Positions 37,185-50,604 of a DNA stretch of 64,000 nt are shown piece by piece. The translations under genes were made by a program, and so were the position numbers. The DNA comes from Struthidea cinerea. Taxonomy: Eukaryota > Chordata > Aves > Passeriformes > Corcoracidae. Where the stretch lies: the NCBI GenBank assembly GCA_013397865.1, contig VZTI01000464.1, positions 826,398 through 890,397 on the forward strand. Direction: 5' to 3'. The notes below the pieces were generated by a model, which searched no databases, was not told the origin of the DNA, and saw only the letters and a program-made list of their open reading frames with translations. Numbering within the stretch: position 1 is the stretch's first letter; each line of letters begins with the position of its first letter.

Positions 37185-40100
37185 CTGGAACACTTCTGTA
37201 AAGGACATCTCATTACATTAAGCCAAGCTGGCAGAGTCATAGATACTGTTGAGCATTTATTAAAGTACTTCCTACATTACTATAGCTGTGCAAAATCTAA
37301 TTAGAATGGAAGCCAATGTATATAGCCTTATAAATAAAATAAAGCCTACAGTAGAGACCTGCTGTCTTTGCACATAATCAGAGTGATCATCTATACAGCA
37401 GATGGCTACTTAGTCAGTTGGCTAAGGGTTACAGTACATTTACATTTGTAAAAATGGATGAGAGTTTGTTAAAATCCTTTCAAATCACTGATTTTCCGTG
37501 ATGTACTTGCCCAACAACATAACTTAAAAGACAGTTTATTGGCTAATTTAAAAGATCAAAAGGGAAATCAAACTGGCTAATTAAGGGGCTGTTGTAATAA
37601 CACCTTTTTATCTGTTTCCATTTAATATTCCTTGATTTTTACTATCCTGAAAAAAATAATGACACTTCATTGAACATAAAGCTTAACTGCACTGATGCTC
37701 TGGATAATCTTCCAGACATTTAACAGCTTTTTAGCCATATGGACAATGCATTTACAGCTAGAAAACAGCTTTTATCCAGATACACATGAATTTACAGGGG
37801 AATAAAAGGTCTATATGTATCTTTGGAAGCTAGGGGCATACATCTGGCAATCGCAGAAAAGATGAAAATTCTTATTTGTTTACCAGGTATATTAGAGAGT
37901 TGTCTTCAAAAAACTTCCAGTATAAAAAATTACATTAAGCATGGATTTATGAATTTATAATCTCTTTCTCTTTAAACACATAACATACAGAGGAAGGTTG
38001 TGGATAGCTCTATAACTAACTTGTTACAGAGCTGCAGTTAGTGTCTCCACACTTTGATATGCATGAAAATTACAATGTATCCATCCCAAAATTACCACAC
38101 TGACTCATTAGGCATTTAATACAGAAGGAATCCAAAATCTGCTGATTCTTTTAGGAATAACAATTAATTAAAATTTTCGAATTGAAGATATTTAACACTC
38201 AGTGCCCCACTAATCTTAGCAACATTGAAGCTTCAGGCCTCCGATAAAATTAAAAGAGAAATGTAGATATGCTGCATAACAATTTTTCAGTTAAGGTCAT
38301 TTTTCCTTCCATTCTTTTTATTCATTGTAACAAAAAGTTATTTATTCAGTGCGCTCTAAAGGATAACTACTCCAGTCCAAATCATACAGTGCCTTCTAAA
38401 GAAATTGTCATCTCTTATTCTTCCCCAGTGGAACTGAAACCAAAGCTAAGCTCCACTTCTGGCAAAGACTGGATGGCAGCCTCCACACCCTCACAGATCA
38501 GGAGATCACTGTTCTCCCTGTGTCTGTCTCAGGTGGGACTAAATTCATGCGGTGCTTGCAGCTCAGCATCACATTGAAGATAAAACCTGACACTGAGCAG
38601 AAATAAAAGACTTACAAGGCATAGATAATGTACCTCCTAGTTACCCCCTCTTGATGGGCACGCCTATAGGTGCAATACGATACGGGAGGAAAAGAAAATC
38701 TAGCCGGACAAAATGCAGGAACACTCGATCCAGCTATAAGGAATTAAAACCCCGATAAAGTAAAAGGTGGGACAAACGTACATGCCTATGATTTGGAGCA
38801 AAATACACTACAGGAATGTTGCAAGTGTTCTTAAAAATGCATTATTAGCCCACAAATCAATAATTAAGACTAAGCTTTGTAGCATTCCAAACAGATCAAG
38901 TTAGAAATGTACTGTAAAAGTTCTGAAAGGACTCAGTATCATAATAAATTCATAAATGAGGAAATTAGGATAATTCACTAATTCCAAATGAGGACTGAAG
39001 AACTTGTGACACTTCACAAATGAATGACAAAATTTTTCAATAGTGGAACTGTACAGAAGCAACACTTGCATATTAATTTTTGACTAAACTGTCTGTTTCT
39101 TTACGTCAATTTTCAGTTTTTATATTCTTTTTCTTCCAATACACCTATTTACCTCTCAGTGATCCTACTCTTTCTAGCACTTGAGATAAATGAGAATGGA
39201 GAAGGACATCCCACTTGTCTGCAGTGGAACAGGAATTTTCATCTCTTCTAAGGCAAATAAAGTTTAAATAAAGTAGAAGTCTTTTTTCTTCACATCCCAG
39301 ATGATTTTTTAAAATTGAATTTTATTTGTTCTTTTTTTGGGTTTTAAAGCACTTGAATAACTTCCTCTTTCTGCCTAACAGCCTAAAACAAGCATTTGTT
39401 TTAGACTTGAAACTAGGTCAAGAACCGACAAAACACAGTGATAGGCTTGCTTTTTTTAACAGTGTCAGCTCAAATACTTGTTAGATGCTGGAAAACCTTC
39501 TTTGCTGAGAGCTACTGCGCAGACACCTGCATTTTCCTCTCCTGTGTGGGGCGGTGCTTGGCACGGTGCTGGTGTATGAGACCCTGCAGTCCTTGCTCAG
39601 TGCAAGAGGAAAACAACTCAGAGGTTACAAGGTGATATTTGTTCAGGGTCTGGTGGGCATGGAGGAGATTCCCTGTGGAAGAGCAGCCCGTTCCCTGTAG
39701 TATTCCCAGTAGGCAGCAAATGAGGAAAAAATTTGTAATTCCAAAAGAACACCTATCAAGCCTCTCCGCTCCCTCAAATTAATCTTTCCATCTATGTCTA
39801 CCTCAGACCAAACCTGCTTCTAAATCACCTATTCCCATTTCTTCCTCCACTATTTCTAAAGGGATTCCTCACCTCTGCAAATGCTAGTAGAGATCAAACT
39901 ACAAACCCTCACAACTACTTCATATTTCATACATTTGCCAACTTTCTTCAAGACTGGGCTACTTCTTAAACTGAGCCCCTTTAGACATTGCTGGATAAAG
40001 AATATTTGTAAAGGCTACATACACAGTGCTATGTCCATCAAAGTGAGCAGGCTGTCTGTAATATCTTTTTTCTACAGGGTTGTCCATTATAAAGGCTTTT

Positions 40101-40771
40101 AATATATCAAGTTGCATTTACTCAAAATGTTTTTAAGTCTAAAAACCTGTCATAATTCTTGAGTGTAGCCAGTGAATTACAGTAATTAATGAGCTGGTCG
40201 CTTCTCATGTTTCACAGATTAGCAATAAAAAACTTCCAGTGTTTCAGATTATTTTAGAGTTATATCTCCATGAGAAAACACCTGAGGCATTAGTGCCTCC
40301 TAATATCTTAAGAAAAATTACTTGCTGTGTGAGAATGACATTTTATCAACAGTTCATCCATTGAACCAGCCGTCTGCCTCATTAATATCATGGTCTTTTT
40401 TTAAGATCTTAGTATCATTATAATCTGTCACTGCAAGAGGAAATCTTTGGTGTTTTTAAATACCAAAGAAATAAATACATATTTCTAGTAGTCATAACTT
40501 ATGATTCAAAATTTTCTTCTCCTTTTAAGACATTGAGGTCCCCATAAGACATATGCAAAATAAACAGAACATCACTGAGAGCAACCCAAAATTGCAATAA
40601 TTGGAATGTTTAATCTCCTGTAAAAGTTATTTATTTAATGTTTTGAGATATTCTTGTTGTCTAAGACTATACTGTGGTATATGTGGCGTACACATACTAA
40701 TTATTTTCCCTGAAAATATGGTGCTTTTGAAGTCTAGCATTTCTCTGAACATATTAATTATCTCCAAAAGC

Positions 40772-40788
40772 ACAACCTTCAAGGTTGT
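40772..40788. repeat. 17-nt palindrome with single-base centre
   Basis: ACAACCTT and AAGGTTGT are perfect reverse complements around one C. Confidence 0.85.
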
Positions 40789-43700
40789 TGTAATTTATTG
40801 CATTTAAAATCATATGTGCAATAAAAAAACATGACTGCTAATTTGTTTTTTTTGTTTTTCCTGGTGCTTCTGGCAGAAGGTATGATCATTTTCATAATTT
40901 TATTCTAGCATGCAATCACATATGAACCATTTTGAATGTCATGTGTCAAATGTCTGATAATCTGATCCAATGTATATTGAAACTAACATGAAGCCTCTTA
41001 TTCATTTCACTGAACACTAAATATGACCTCATATGTAAAACAGGAGTTAAACCCATTTTTACATCTGCAGAATATGAAAGTTTGAAAGAAATGGTGAATT
41101 GTGACTATGAAATTATTTGATCTCTTTCTGTTTTTCAGCATCTCTGTATTATCGACATATAAAAGTCTTAACAGAAAAAAGAAGAGGTAGAAGAGAACTC
41201 TGATGCATCTTAGAAATAAGATCTGCGTTTTCTGGGCTGTTTCATGCGGACATGTGCAATTCAGATTTCTAATGTGAGTTTCTGCCTGTCTGTCTTGGTA
41301 TTGTATGTTTATAACCTCGAGCAATTAAGAGGTATCATATAGCTACAGTGCATTGGAAAGATATGAGAAAACATTAGAAGGAAACAAAATACTCTTGTAA
41401 TTGACTGAAATATGATGCTCTAGCTACATTGAAAATGGAGCAAAAAATCAAAACCAGATACAGAAATGATCAGAATGCTGTGAGGAAAGGGGAAAGATCA
41501 CCACTCACCAAGGCTGTACCGTTACAGTGTTTTAAAGCCTGTTCCAAGTTATTCACACACAACCTCAATCATGGGTTTTTTTTAAATAATTGCAAAACTT
41601 CAAATTATTTCAAGAAGGGCAGATTCAGGTCCTGTTTTCTTGAGGAACATTGACCCATTATTTTCTGTAGGTTCCTACTACAACTACCACTTTGTTTTGT
41701 ACAGTGGATATTCCAGCTGAGTGACTTGACAACAATTCAAAGTTGCAGGAGTGAAACTTTGGTGTGCACCCTTGTTTCTGAATAGCCTATCTAAGTTAGG
41801 TTTACTGAGATGGCACAGGAAAGTTCAACACATTTCACAAAGTACTGTTCAAGAAGTGGTAGGGAAGAGGAGAGAGAAATCAGGATACTTTCCAGGATTT
41901 CTGCTGGTTTGCAGGGCTATATATCACTAAACAATATTAAAACCAGTGCTAACATCTGTAACTGAATGATGGCATTGCTTATCCACTAAGTCTGGGGAAC
42001 CTTTTCTACTAAAGACTGCAAAATTGTAAGTAAAAGACAAGACTGAGACTTCAGAGGAGAGGAGAAACACGGTAAAAGGATGTGTAGCAAACTTATAACA
42101 AAGTTGCATGAGCATCACCACTCCTGAGATTTTCTTTGAACCTCTATCAACAGGGCAGAACATGCTCCACTCTGCAGTAAAGAGATTACTACCTTGATCC
42201 CTAAAGATTTTTTACTCTATCTGGGAATCAAACCATATTCCTTCTTTCATCATATGTAGAAAATGCTTATTTAGATGAAAAACGGCCTCTTCCAGACAGC
42301 TGTGGTTTCATTTACTTCAACTAATTTCTATCAGTAAAATGGATACCACACACCTTTCTCAATTTAGGTAATTAAAATATATAACATCATCTTTATCCTT
42401 TTATCTATGTATATATAAATATACACAGTTTGTGCTTCTTTAACTATTCTTTTTCCTTCCTATATAAATAGGACTGAGTATGAATTGAAACATATAATTA
42501 AAAAGTGAAACTACAATGGTTCCCTCTGGGCAGATGTCAGTACTGACAGCAATTTATAGTCCTTCTAGATGCTTTTCAGTTTTTGGTTTCAGATACTCCT
42601 TATTCTGCATTTGAGGAAATGGAGATATGGTGATAATGTGACATTTAAGTGTTGAACTTCCAGAGCTTTAGAGGAATCTCTTTTTTGGTGAATTAATCGC
42701 CACATAAATGCTGCAATGTTTAGGCTCCAATTAAGAAATGCGCATCTTTGATGCAAACATAAACATTACTGATCATCCCAACTGTTTGACCATCTTTCAT
42801 CAGCACCCTCAGCACACTCTGCACGGCTTCTTCATATCCAAGTTCACTACTATAAAAAGAAGCAGCTCTTGAAAGAGAAGACACATAGGAAATTTCATTA
42901 ATCCTACTCACAGCCTGCAGCCTTATCCGCTACCTGAGTAAGAGAGCAGGACTCTCTTTGGTCTTGTGTGGACTAAGGAAAGGAAAATTAAATTATCACT
43001 TAGAAATGCCAATGCCTTCCACATACCTATTGCAGCAAACTGTTTACTGATATTGGTGGCTATCCATACTCAGGTGTATTCCCATCCACTGGAAAGGAAG
43101 CTGGTGGTTTACGTGCTACATAAAGCAAGGTTTGTAACTATTTCCACTCTTCTGCCAAATTTGTATTTTGGATAATATGCGATTAAACTTGAAGCTAGTC
43201 AGTGTGAACACAACAGCAAATCAGAACTTATTTTGGAGATCTATGGCTGGACTTTTACTCTAAGAAATTCTTGAAGACTGAAATTGATTAGAAATTAAAA
43301 AATAAACAACATAAATTAACAGGCTAACAAATTTAAGTCTTCCTCACAGATGTCACCTAGCTGATAAAACTTTTGAAACACTTTAAAGAATATTTTTAAC
43401 TTCGTCCCTTAACTCTTTTTTTACCTTTTGTTTCCTTCTAGAATATTGTCATTAAATAATGGTTCATTTTTAAAACTTCCTAATTAGGTCAGTCACAGTC
43501 TTTCCACCCACCTAAATGGATTGCAAATTGGGCAGCAGCAAGTTAGAACTGAGCTTTTAGCATAAGGCTTTCACTTTTATTAGGGCTAGTTTTAACTACG
43601 TATCTAGTACTTGTGATATTTGTAAAGGAAGCACAGATACTCCCCAAATCTTTGATCTCAAGTACAGGTGTTTGCTTTTTTACCTTAAGCCATGTCTTTC

Positions 43701-44573
43701 TAGGCTGCTCAGGACATGAAGACTGATGTAAAGAACTCCTTCTCTTTGAAATACAGATTGTTTTTTTTTTCCCAGGCATAAGAGGATGTGCAGGAACAAA
43801 ATGTACCTTTTTGAGAGGGTAGAGCCAAGACTGGCTTACAGAATATGATTGGTAAGAAAATCAAAGCTACAGCTTTGTGAGAATTTTAGGGCCCCCCTTA
43901 TAATAAAAGAGAGAATTCCCTTACAGAAGTTTTGGTGAAGCAAGAGTTCAGTTGAAAGCCATTATCTTTAAAGATCAGGTGGTGTGAGAAGCCATGAAAT
44001 TAATCTACAGCCTACCTCAGGAAACAAGCCTTTAAAAACAAAGATGTTAACCCTGACAGAGCTCAGTAATCCCACTAGCAGATGAACATTTTCACCAGGC
44101 TGCAGTGTTAAAAGAAAAGCTGACCCACGCTAAGACAAAGTGGGAAAGATTTCAGAACTGTGACTCAGTTTCACGTGCCCTCTAGATCCGCAGACTGCAT
44201 TACATGGTTCAGTGCCAAATGGACAGATCTAGCTGGAAGGTATTGAATACAGATGATTGCAACAATACATTTCTCAGAGACCTGCTTATCTGCAACAGAT
44301 AACGCAAGAATTGCTCTATTTATCTGAACTGGAGAATGTGAGGTGTTCAATATTGCTTATCTTAACTTCAGGCCCATAAATCCACTGTTTTATGTGTCAA
44401 TGCTCATATTTGCAACTTCCCCACTCAAATGTCCTAATTCACCCATGGCCTCCTGCAAAACAGTCCTCAGGCTTCCAAAACAGTTCTAACATGAGAAAAG
44501 TGAAGTCTTAACCTAAATTTAGCATCACCCTTTCCAACTTGGCATATCATTGTAAATATTTTGCAATAAAAAT

Positions 44574-44613
44574 ATTGTTGTAATGTTGTAATTACTGGTT
44601 CAATTACAACAAT
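44574..44613. repeat. Slipped-stem inverted repeat
   Basis: ATTGTTGTAAT (44,574-44,584) pairs perfectly with ATTACAACAAT (44,603-44,613). The octamer GTTGTAAT is present twice in tandem on the left (44,577-44,584 and 44,585-44,592), so the same right arm can pair instead with the inner copy, giving a 9-bp stem with an 8-base loop. Confidence 0.85.
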
Positions 44614-46212
44614 GTATGGCAAGCTACAGAAATTCATCATTCTTCATTTCCAACTTTCAAGCCACCATTTATAATTTCTACTTTCATGATGATGTACAAG
44701 ACTTTAAGGATGTTTTCCTAAAGATAAGAATTGGTAGCTGAGAATCTGATATGGGTGTTAATGACTGGAAAGTATGACATGGTGGAAAGGGTTAATTCTG
44801 TCTTACTAACCAAGTGACCTCCAGACACCGTCAGTTTGGCCCAGCTGAAGTGATTGATGACTTTAGAGAAGAGGTTAGTAAATATCCCCCAGGAATTTTT
44901 GTACAGCATCCTTTCTTACACCCTTTCAAACCTCTCCAGAGTGAGGCTGATTTATCGCACAGCTTCAAAAGGGACGTGATAAACTCTTCATCAAGGGTTC
45001 TTGTATTAGCACAATAACAGTAACATCAATTCCAGTGTCACCTTTCCCCACCATACTCTTTCTATCCTGCAGTTTTAAGTGTTTTAAAATTTTTATTCAT
45101 AACTGAATATGGGTATGAAGCAAGAAGCCTGAAGAAAAATATTGCCTGGATGCACCAAAGAAATAAATTACTTTGACCGAGAATTTTTGGACCAACTACT
45201 ATTTCCACTTGAGTTCTTTCTTAAAAAATTATTGGATAGAGGTAAACTATGTACTCTCCCAAAATCCCTCCTCCCGCCCACCTCCACGTACACAAAGAAA
45301 CATAAATAAGATTTTCAGAGTAACAGAAAATATGCCCAGGAATTCATGGGAGTTCAGTAGAATTAGATGAAGAGGCTTGTCTAGGTATCCTCACCCAACA
45401 TTAGAGCACAGCAAACAAGTTTTTTTTACGTGCACTATGGATCTGCTTTTCCCCAATATTGTAAGAAGTATTGTAAATGCAAGAGAGAGTTCTTCCTCAG
45501 AAGAACGTGGTCATTGTTCAGAAACTGCTCCCAAAATAGTCCTAGAATTTTTAATCTCTATTCTAAATATATGAGTATTCACTGTCATCCAAAAAGTTCT
45601 GTCTACCTTACAAAATGTCCACAGTAGAAAAGTAAATTATAAATCGCCTGCTGGTGGTGAGAATCAACATGTTTTATGTGAAATCAGCAGAGCTTTGCCT
45701 GATTGCACCATTCAAGGAGTGCTTGTTGACACTGAGACATCATACTAATACCTTCATAACAAAATCCTTGCACTAAATAAAAAGAGAAGAAAAGGACAAT
45801 GTGATCTAGTATAATTATATTTGGATCTACTAATGAACGTTTGTGTTCTAATATCTTGTACAGAGGACCTAGATATTTTCAAATGCATACAATATTATTA
45901 TTTCACATATGTTCATGTATTTATAAGTATATACAGATTAAAATCAAGGCATTGTGGTTATTTTCTGCATTTGCTTATGAAAACTTGCTTTTGTTGAATG
46001 CCATGAGACAGAAAGAGAGAGAATCAGTTCAGTTACAGAGTAAACTAGTCTGCATTTTAGAAAGCCCTTGAAAATTTCGAAACCTAGGACCTGTGTTTCA
46101 AGGACATATCACTAACTACTGAAGCAGAATGAAGCATTCTCATCGTGAGGAAAATTTCACGGTAAAAATAGCCTTTGAGTAAGTCACAGAACATTAGCAG
46201 AATAATTAGTCT

Positions 46213-46226
46213 TTGACAATTGTCAA
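46213..46226. repeat. Perfect 14-bp palindrome
   Basis: TTGACAATTGTCAA is its own reverse complement. Short; chance is likely. Confidence 0.85.
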
Positions 46227-49200
46227 GGACAATTCAGAACAACTTATTTTAGAGGCTGTCTTTTTTTTCTTAAATCCAGTATGCAGATATATAGAACGAC
46301 CTGTGAGGTGCTGCTTTTATTTTCCTTATATTGTAACTGAAATCACCTGCACTGCCAGCTATTCGAAAGCTTAGACAAACATGGTATGTTATATTTACAA
46401 TAAGAATCCTGAAGCTCATTGTCCGCCCACACAATCCAGAAGGTTTAACTATAATGCACTTCTACTACTGACATACTCTCACATCTCCCCCTTCTTGTGG
46501 CAACACCTTGGCTATGTTGGCAGAGCCCATAGACTTGCTGACCAAAACTCTCTGAATATGCTGTGTATATTAAATACTTGTTAAAGGCGAGTCACACAGA
46601 CTGCATCAAATCTGAAGGTTAAACTGCAGCTGACTGCTGAACTGCCAGACACTTTAAGCAGAAACATTACTTTGGGTATTGGAGATTGTTCCACCTGGGA
46701 ATACAAAGAAATAGCAGATGCTCTCTAGTACTTCAGAGCAGTGTTCTAGTTGAGGTTATTCACTGCAAAATCCTCTTGTGCTGAAAGTTATGGAAAGGTT
46801 TCCCTACCTTCCTGAATCAGGGCCTTAATAATGATGAAAGTACACAAACACCCACAACACACAGGACATCAATCCCTCCTGCCAAGGACATTCCAGAGTC
46901 TAGTCTGGCCTCTCTGGGTTTCTCAGATTTTTCCCTGAAGGAAAAGATAATGCACAGGTACATTTCTGTTGGCACCATCAGGACAGCTGAGTCTGCCTGC
47001 CCTTAGCCTTTACTTTGGGATGACTTAGAGACTAATTGATGAGAAAATGGATGGAAAAATGTCCTTGTCTCAAGAAATTACTTGCTTATGAGAAAGAATG
47101 TAACCACTTTTCTCCAACACATTCCCTGTATCCTGGCACTCCACTGGAGAAGGTCAATACCACATGTTCTTTTTCCCTCCATGTTTTCCTAGAGTTTAAA
47201 AATGGTACCTTAGAGTGTGTGTCCCCACAATCTCAAAGCCAGTGCAGTTACTCTCAGAGGTAACCATTTCACACAGGTCAGCTGTTGGGAAAGGGGCCTC
47301 GGTCCCTTGCAAAAAGAACCGGCCAGGACTTTCCAATGGTCTGGTGATTGCTAGTTCCTGTATCCCAGTACAAGCAAGGTCCTGGTATTTTCCCCGAGGA
47401 CCTGTCTTAGGCAGACCAGGTTCCAGCAGCATAAAGCTGTCATTTCGCCCCTCTAGCACTGAACTGTGCTATGCGCAGAGCTAGGAGTATCTGGGTCACA
47501 GATTTTATACCACAGAATGCCAGGGGGACTTGTTATTTCACTTGTTTGCTCTCCATGGCAGCCTGATGCAACTTGGCATGCAAAAATATGTGCAATGTCA
47601 CACTGGCCAGGAACGTAACACACATCACCCCTGGGTGAATCTGAAAGCCAATGTTTTTCTGATTAAGTGCATCAGGCAACGTTTGCCCCTCATTTACACC
47701 AGCAAAACTCTGTGCTCTTTGCCAGAGTTGAGTTTGGATATGCGTATGGGAGTGCAGGTAAGAAGACAAACTGAGACTTAGGATAAAATTTTTCTGTTTA
47801 ACAGGATCAAGGTTTCCTCAGGAAACTGGGAATTCTTCTCACACATTTAAATTATGATAATCTCCAAGGCTCATACTTAAATTATCCTTATGCAGTGAAA
47901 ATTAGCTACAAATTTGGGAGATAATGAATCAGTGTTTTGAGGTGTTGCATCTGTGTTTTCCCTGTTGACTGGATGCGTACTGGTTTTCGCAGCCTTATAA
48001 CACATTTTTTTGTTACGTCAGGCACTATTATGAGTCTGGACAGCAGCTAATATTTTTCGGTTTTTATAATGCATAAAGCTTTCAAAAGTCACTGTTACAA
48101 CTAATGAACAGTTTCTCAGAATAAAAGACATAGCTGATGTTAAAATCACGTAGTCTTGCAGAAATTATCAAGCGTTATACATTTTATTTATCATAATTCC
48201 CTCTAACAAGGAGTAAGTTTAACAAATTCAGGGGAACCATTAGTACTTGTATAATTATTTTTAAGTATCTTTATATTAAATCTTTAAATATTTTTCGGTG
48301 ATAAAAATGTATGTTAAAACATAGAGAAAGAACACCTCTGACAATAGGAAATGGTCATGTTTTGAAGGTGTATTTAGTTTGGGTGTATCTTATTGTGGCC
48401 AGCATTAAACTGGACTAATCATTTACTTTCTAATATTATGCATCTCTATACAATTTTCAGATTCTAAAAAGGTGTGCTGAGATACTTATTTTGGCTTTGG
48501 AGAGTGCTCCATGAATAAGCTATGTATAAGAATGCAATGAAAGCTTTAACATTAAATTGGATTTTTTTCAAGAAAAGCTTCTTCCTGAGCTGTGTAAAAG
48601 CCTCTGCACTGCCACTCAGCTGGGAAAGCTTTTCACTTATTTTGGTACACACCACAGTCTACTGATGTTTCCAGTCATGTGCAGATGTTTGCGTACCACC
48701 AGCATAATGTATAGCTTTATGCACTGCAGAGAACAAGGCCTGTGCAGTCCCATTCCTGCTTCATTTTCTTCTGTGAGCAATGGGGTTGTTTTCAGAACCA
48801 TGAGAAGCAGAAGCTGCAATATAAGACAAATAAAATAGGCCAAATTGCCATCATTCCCAAGCATAGAGCCTCCATCCAAACCATATATCATCCATGGCAT
48901 GACAGATATCACAAAATTCCTAGTTCCAAACCCACACAGCTGTGACATTGCTTGCTTTCTCAGAATGTGATGCAAAATTAATAGAAATACTGACTTAATT
49001 ATCATCCTCTCACTTTGCTTGAGCCTTTGAAATGTAACTTTTATTTCTTTTCTTCACATGTGTTTGTTTTCTTGTCATAGTTTCCCCTGATACATCATTC
49101 CATTCTGATTAGACTCTCTTCACATTTTAGCTGCTATCAATTTCATCTCTCATAAGAAAGCTACAAGGCAATCCATCTTCATAGTTTTGTTCATGCCTTG

Positions 49201-50007
49201 TTCAGGAAAGCACACACCAGTGAGATGAATGTGAGCTGGTCGTATCATAAGCTCCCCACCACCAGGTGCTCACCAACCAGGCTTCCCCTTGTCCACTTTT
49301 CACCCAGAGGGGACAGTTCAACAGAGAGTTGGACCGATGACCTTCAATATCAGTAGCTTCTCTCTACAGAGTTCAGTATAAATATAGCAGTTCACCTCTC
49401 TTCTCAATAAAAAGAACTCCTAAAAACATTTTGTACTTATCGTCTGCTCCACTTTCAGTTTGAAAAGATAAACTGAAGGAAGGAAATGTCTCTGCTCGGT
49501 GCCAAAAGTCCAAACTAAGGATAGTGAAGGAAATTTGGGATTTCTTAATCCTGTGCTTCATAGGAAACATGAACAAATATTTTCCATTCCTGCTTCTTTC
49601 ATTCAAGAGTTCTTTTTATCCTATATGTGTATAGTTGCTCCCACTCAGATATAAAAGCAGAGGAAAAGATCTATTTTGTACTGCTTTTGTGTTCATGATT
49701 ATCAAAAGTAATATGAAGACAAAACACTAAAGGGCTAAAAAAATTGGACCAGCAAAGCTTTAAACTTTCTCAAAGAAAATATTTTCCTTGAGAAAAATGC
49801 AGAGCCGGAACTTAATTTTCCCTAAACTGAGGAAACAGGAACATGATGATCTCTTCAAGCTTTTGCAATGTCAGAAGCACTACAAATAGAACAACAGTGG
49901 AATCTTTGACCTGACTTCTGGTTCTCTCACTAGCTGATTAACCTTTCTCTAATATCCGATACACATTTTTTATTTTCATTTTCAAATAAGGAAAGATGAG
50001 CTGAAAC

Positions 50008-50169
50008 AGTGGTCGGGCATTGGAACAGGCTGCCAGGGAAGCTGTTGAGTCACCATCCCTGGAGGTATTTAAAAGTCATGTGGATGTGGCACTTAGGGAC
50101 ATGGTTCAGGGGTGGACAATGATCTCAGAAGACTTTTCCAACTTAAATGATTCTGTGATTCTGTGATAC
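50008..50169 (+). mobile_element. CR1 LINE 3' end
   Basis: From about 50,008 the plus strand follows the end of CR1 ORF2 and its short 3' UTR. GGCATTGGAACAGGCTGCC is the HWNRLP coding block. CACCATCCCTGGAGGTATTT is the SPSLE block, followed by GATGTGGCACTTAGGGACAT and CTTTTCCAACTTAAATGATT. It ends in two ATTCTGTG-type units at about 50,151-50,167, the terminal repeat at which CR1 reverse transcription begins. The usual segment between GGACAATGATG and GATCTCAGA is shorter than in the common form, so an internal deletion of roughly thirty bases is likely. This is an ordinary 5'-truncated copy. Confidence 0.92.
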
Positions 50170-50587
50170 TGTCTTCTCCAGAACACAGCTGAATCATCTG
50201 CAAATGTTGTCAAAACATTTCCCTTCCAGTAGCTAAGCTGAACTGCTGTATTACTTACTGCTTTGAGGATTTGGAGGAAGAGAGGACAGCAGATTACTTT
50301 TTCTTGTTTTGACATGGTATGCTGCTGATGCAAGAGGTAAGAACAGAGCATGGGATGTGGGAGATGATAAAACTCGTACTGCTGCCAAACGCCTTGTACT
50401 ACTAAATCTGTGCTCTTGGCATACCGTCCTGAGCGCGAGGCTCCAATTTTCAAACAAGACATTAAACATGTACATATGGGAAGGCAAAAGACAATAATCT
50501 AGAGTTAGTCTTTTTCTTTAGCAAGGAAGACTAATAAGTACTAAAGCAAAAATAACATTTTGGCTGATTTTCATTTTATATGGTTGT

Positions 50588-50604
50588 ATTTTATTTTATT
50601 TTAT
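50588..50604. repeat. (ATTTT)n simple repeat
   Basis: About three and a half pentanucleotide units in tandem. Confidence 0.85.

Larger units (their letters stand above)
31111..50007. other. Unique non-coding block with scattered small repeats
   Basis: No supported gene in nearly 19 kb. Open frames reach at most 122 codons and include frames open on both strands over the same bases (47,196-47,484; 47,530-47,781; 48,557-49,005), as expected of locally stop-poor sequence rather than genes. A slightly CpG-richer stretch lies at 38,640-38,780. Segments at about 35,400-36,090, 37,500-37,660 and 43,930-44,400 look more complex than the surroundings and are the better candidates for conserved non-coding elements. 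Confidence 0.5.

Noticed and set aside
38640..38780. Nuclear mitochondrial insertion suspected from unusual, CpG-bearing composition
   Set aside because: No mitochondrial gene order, tRNA or rRNA signature could be recognised.
47196..47484. Open frames of 87 and 89 codons on both strands over the same bases
   Set aside because: Simultaneous openness on both strands reflects local composition; neither translation is recognisable.
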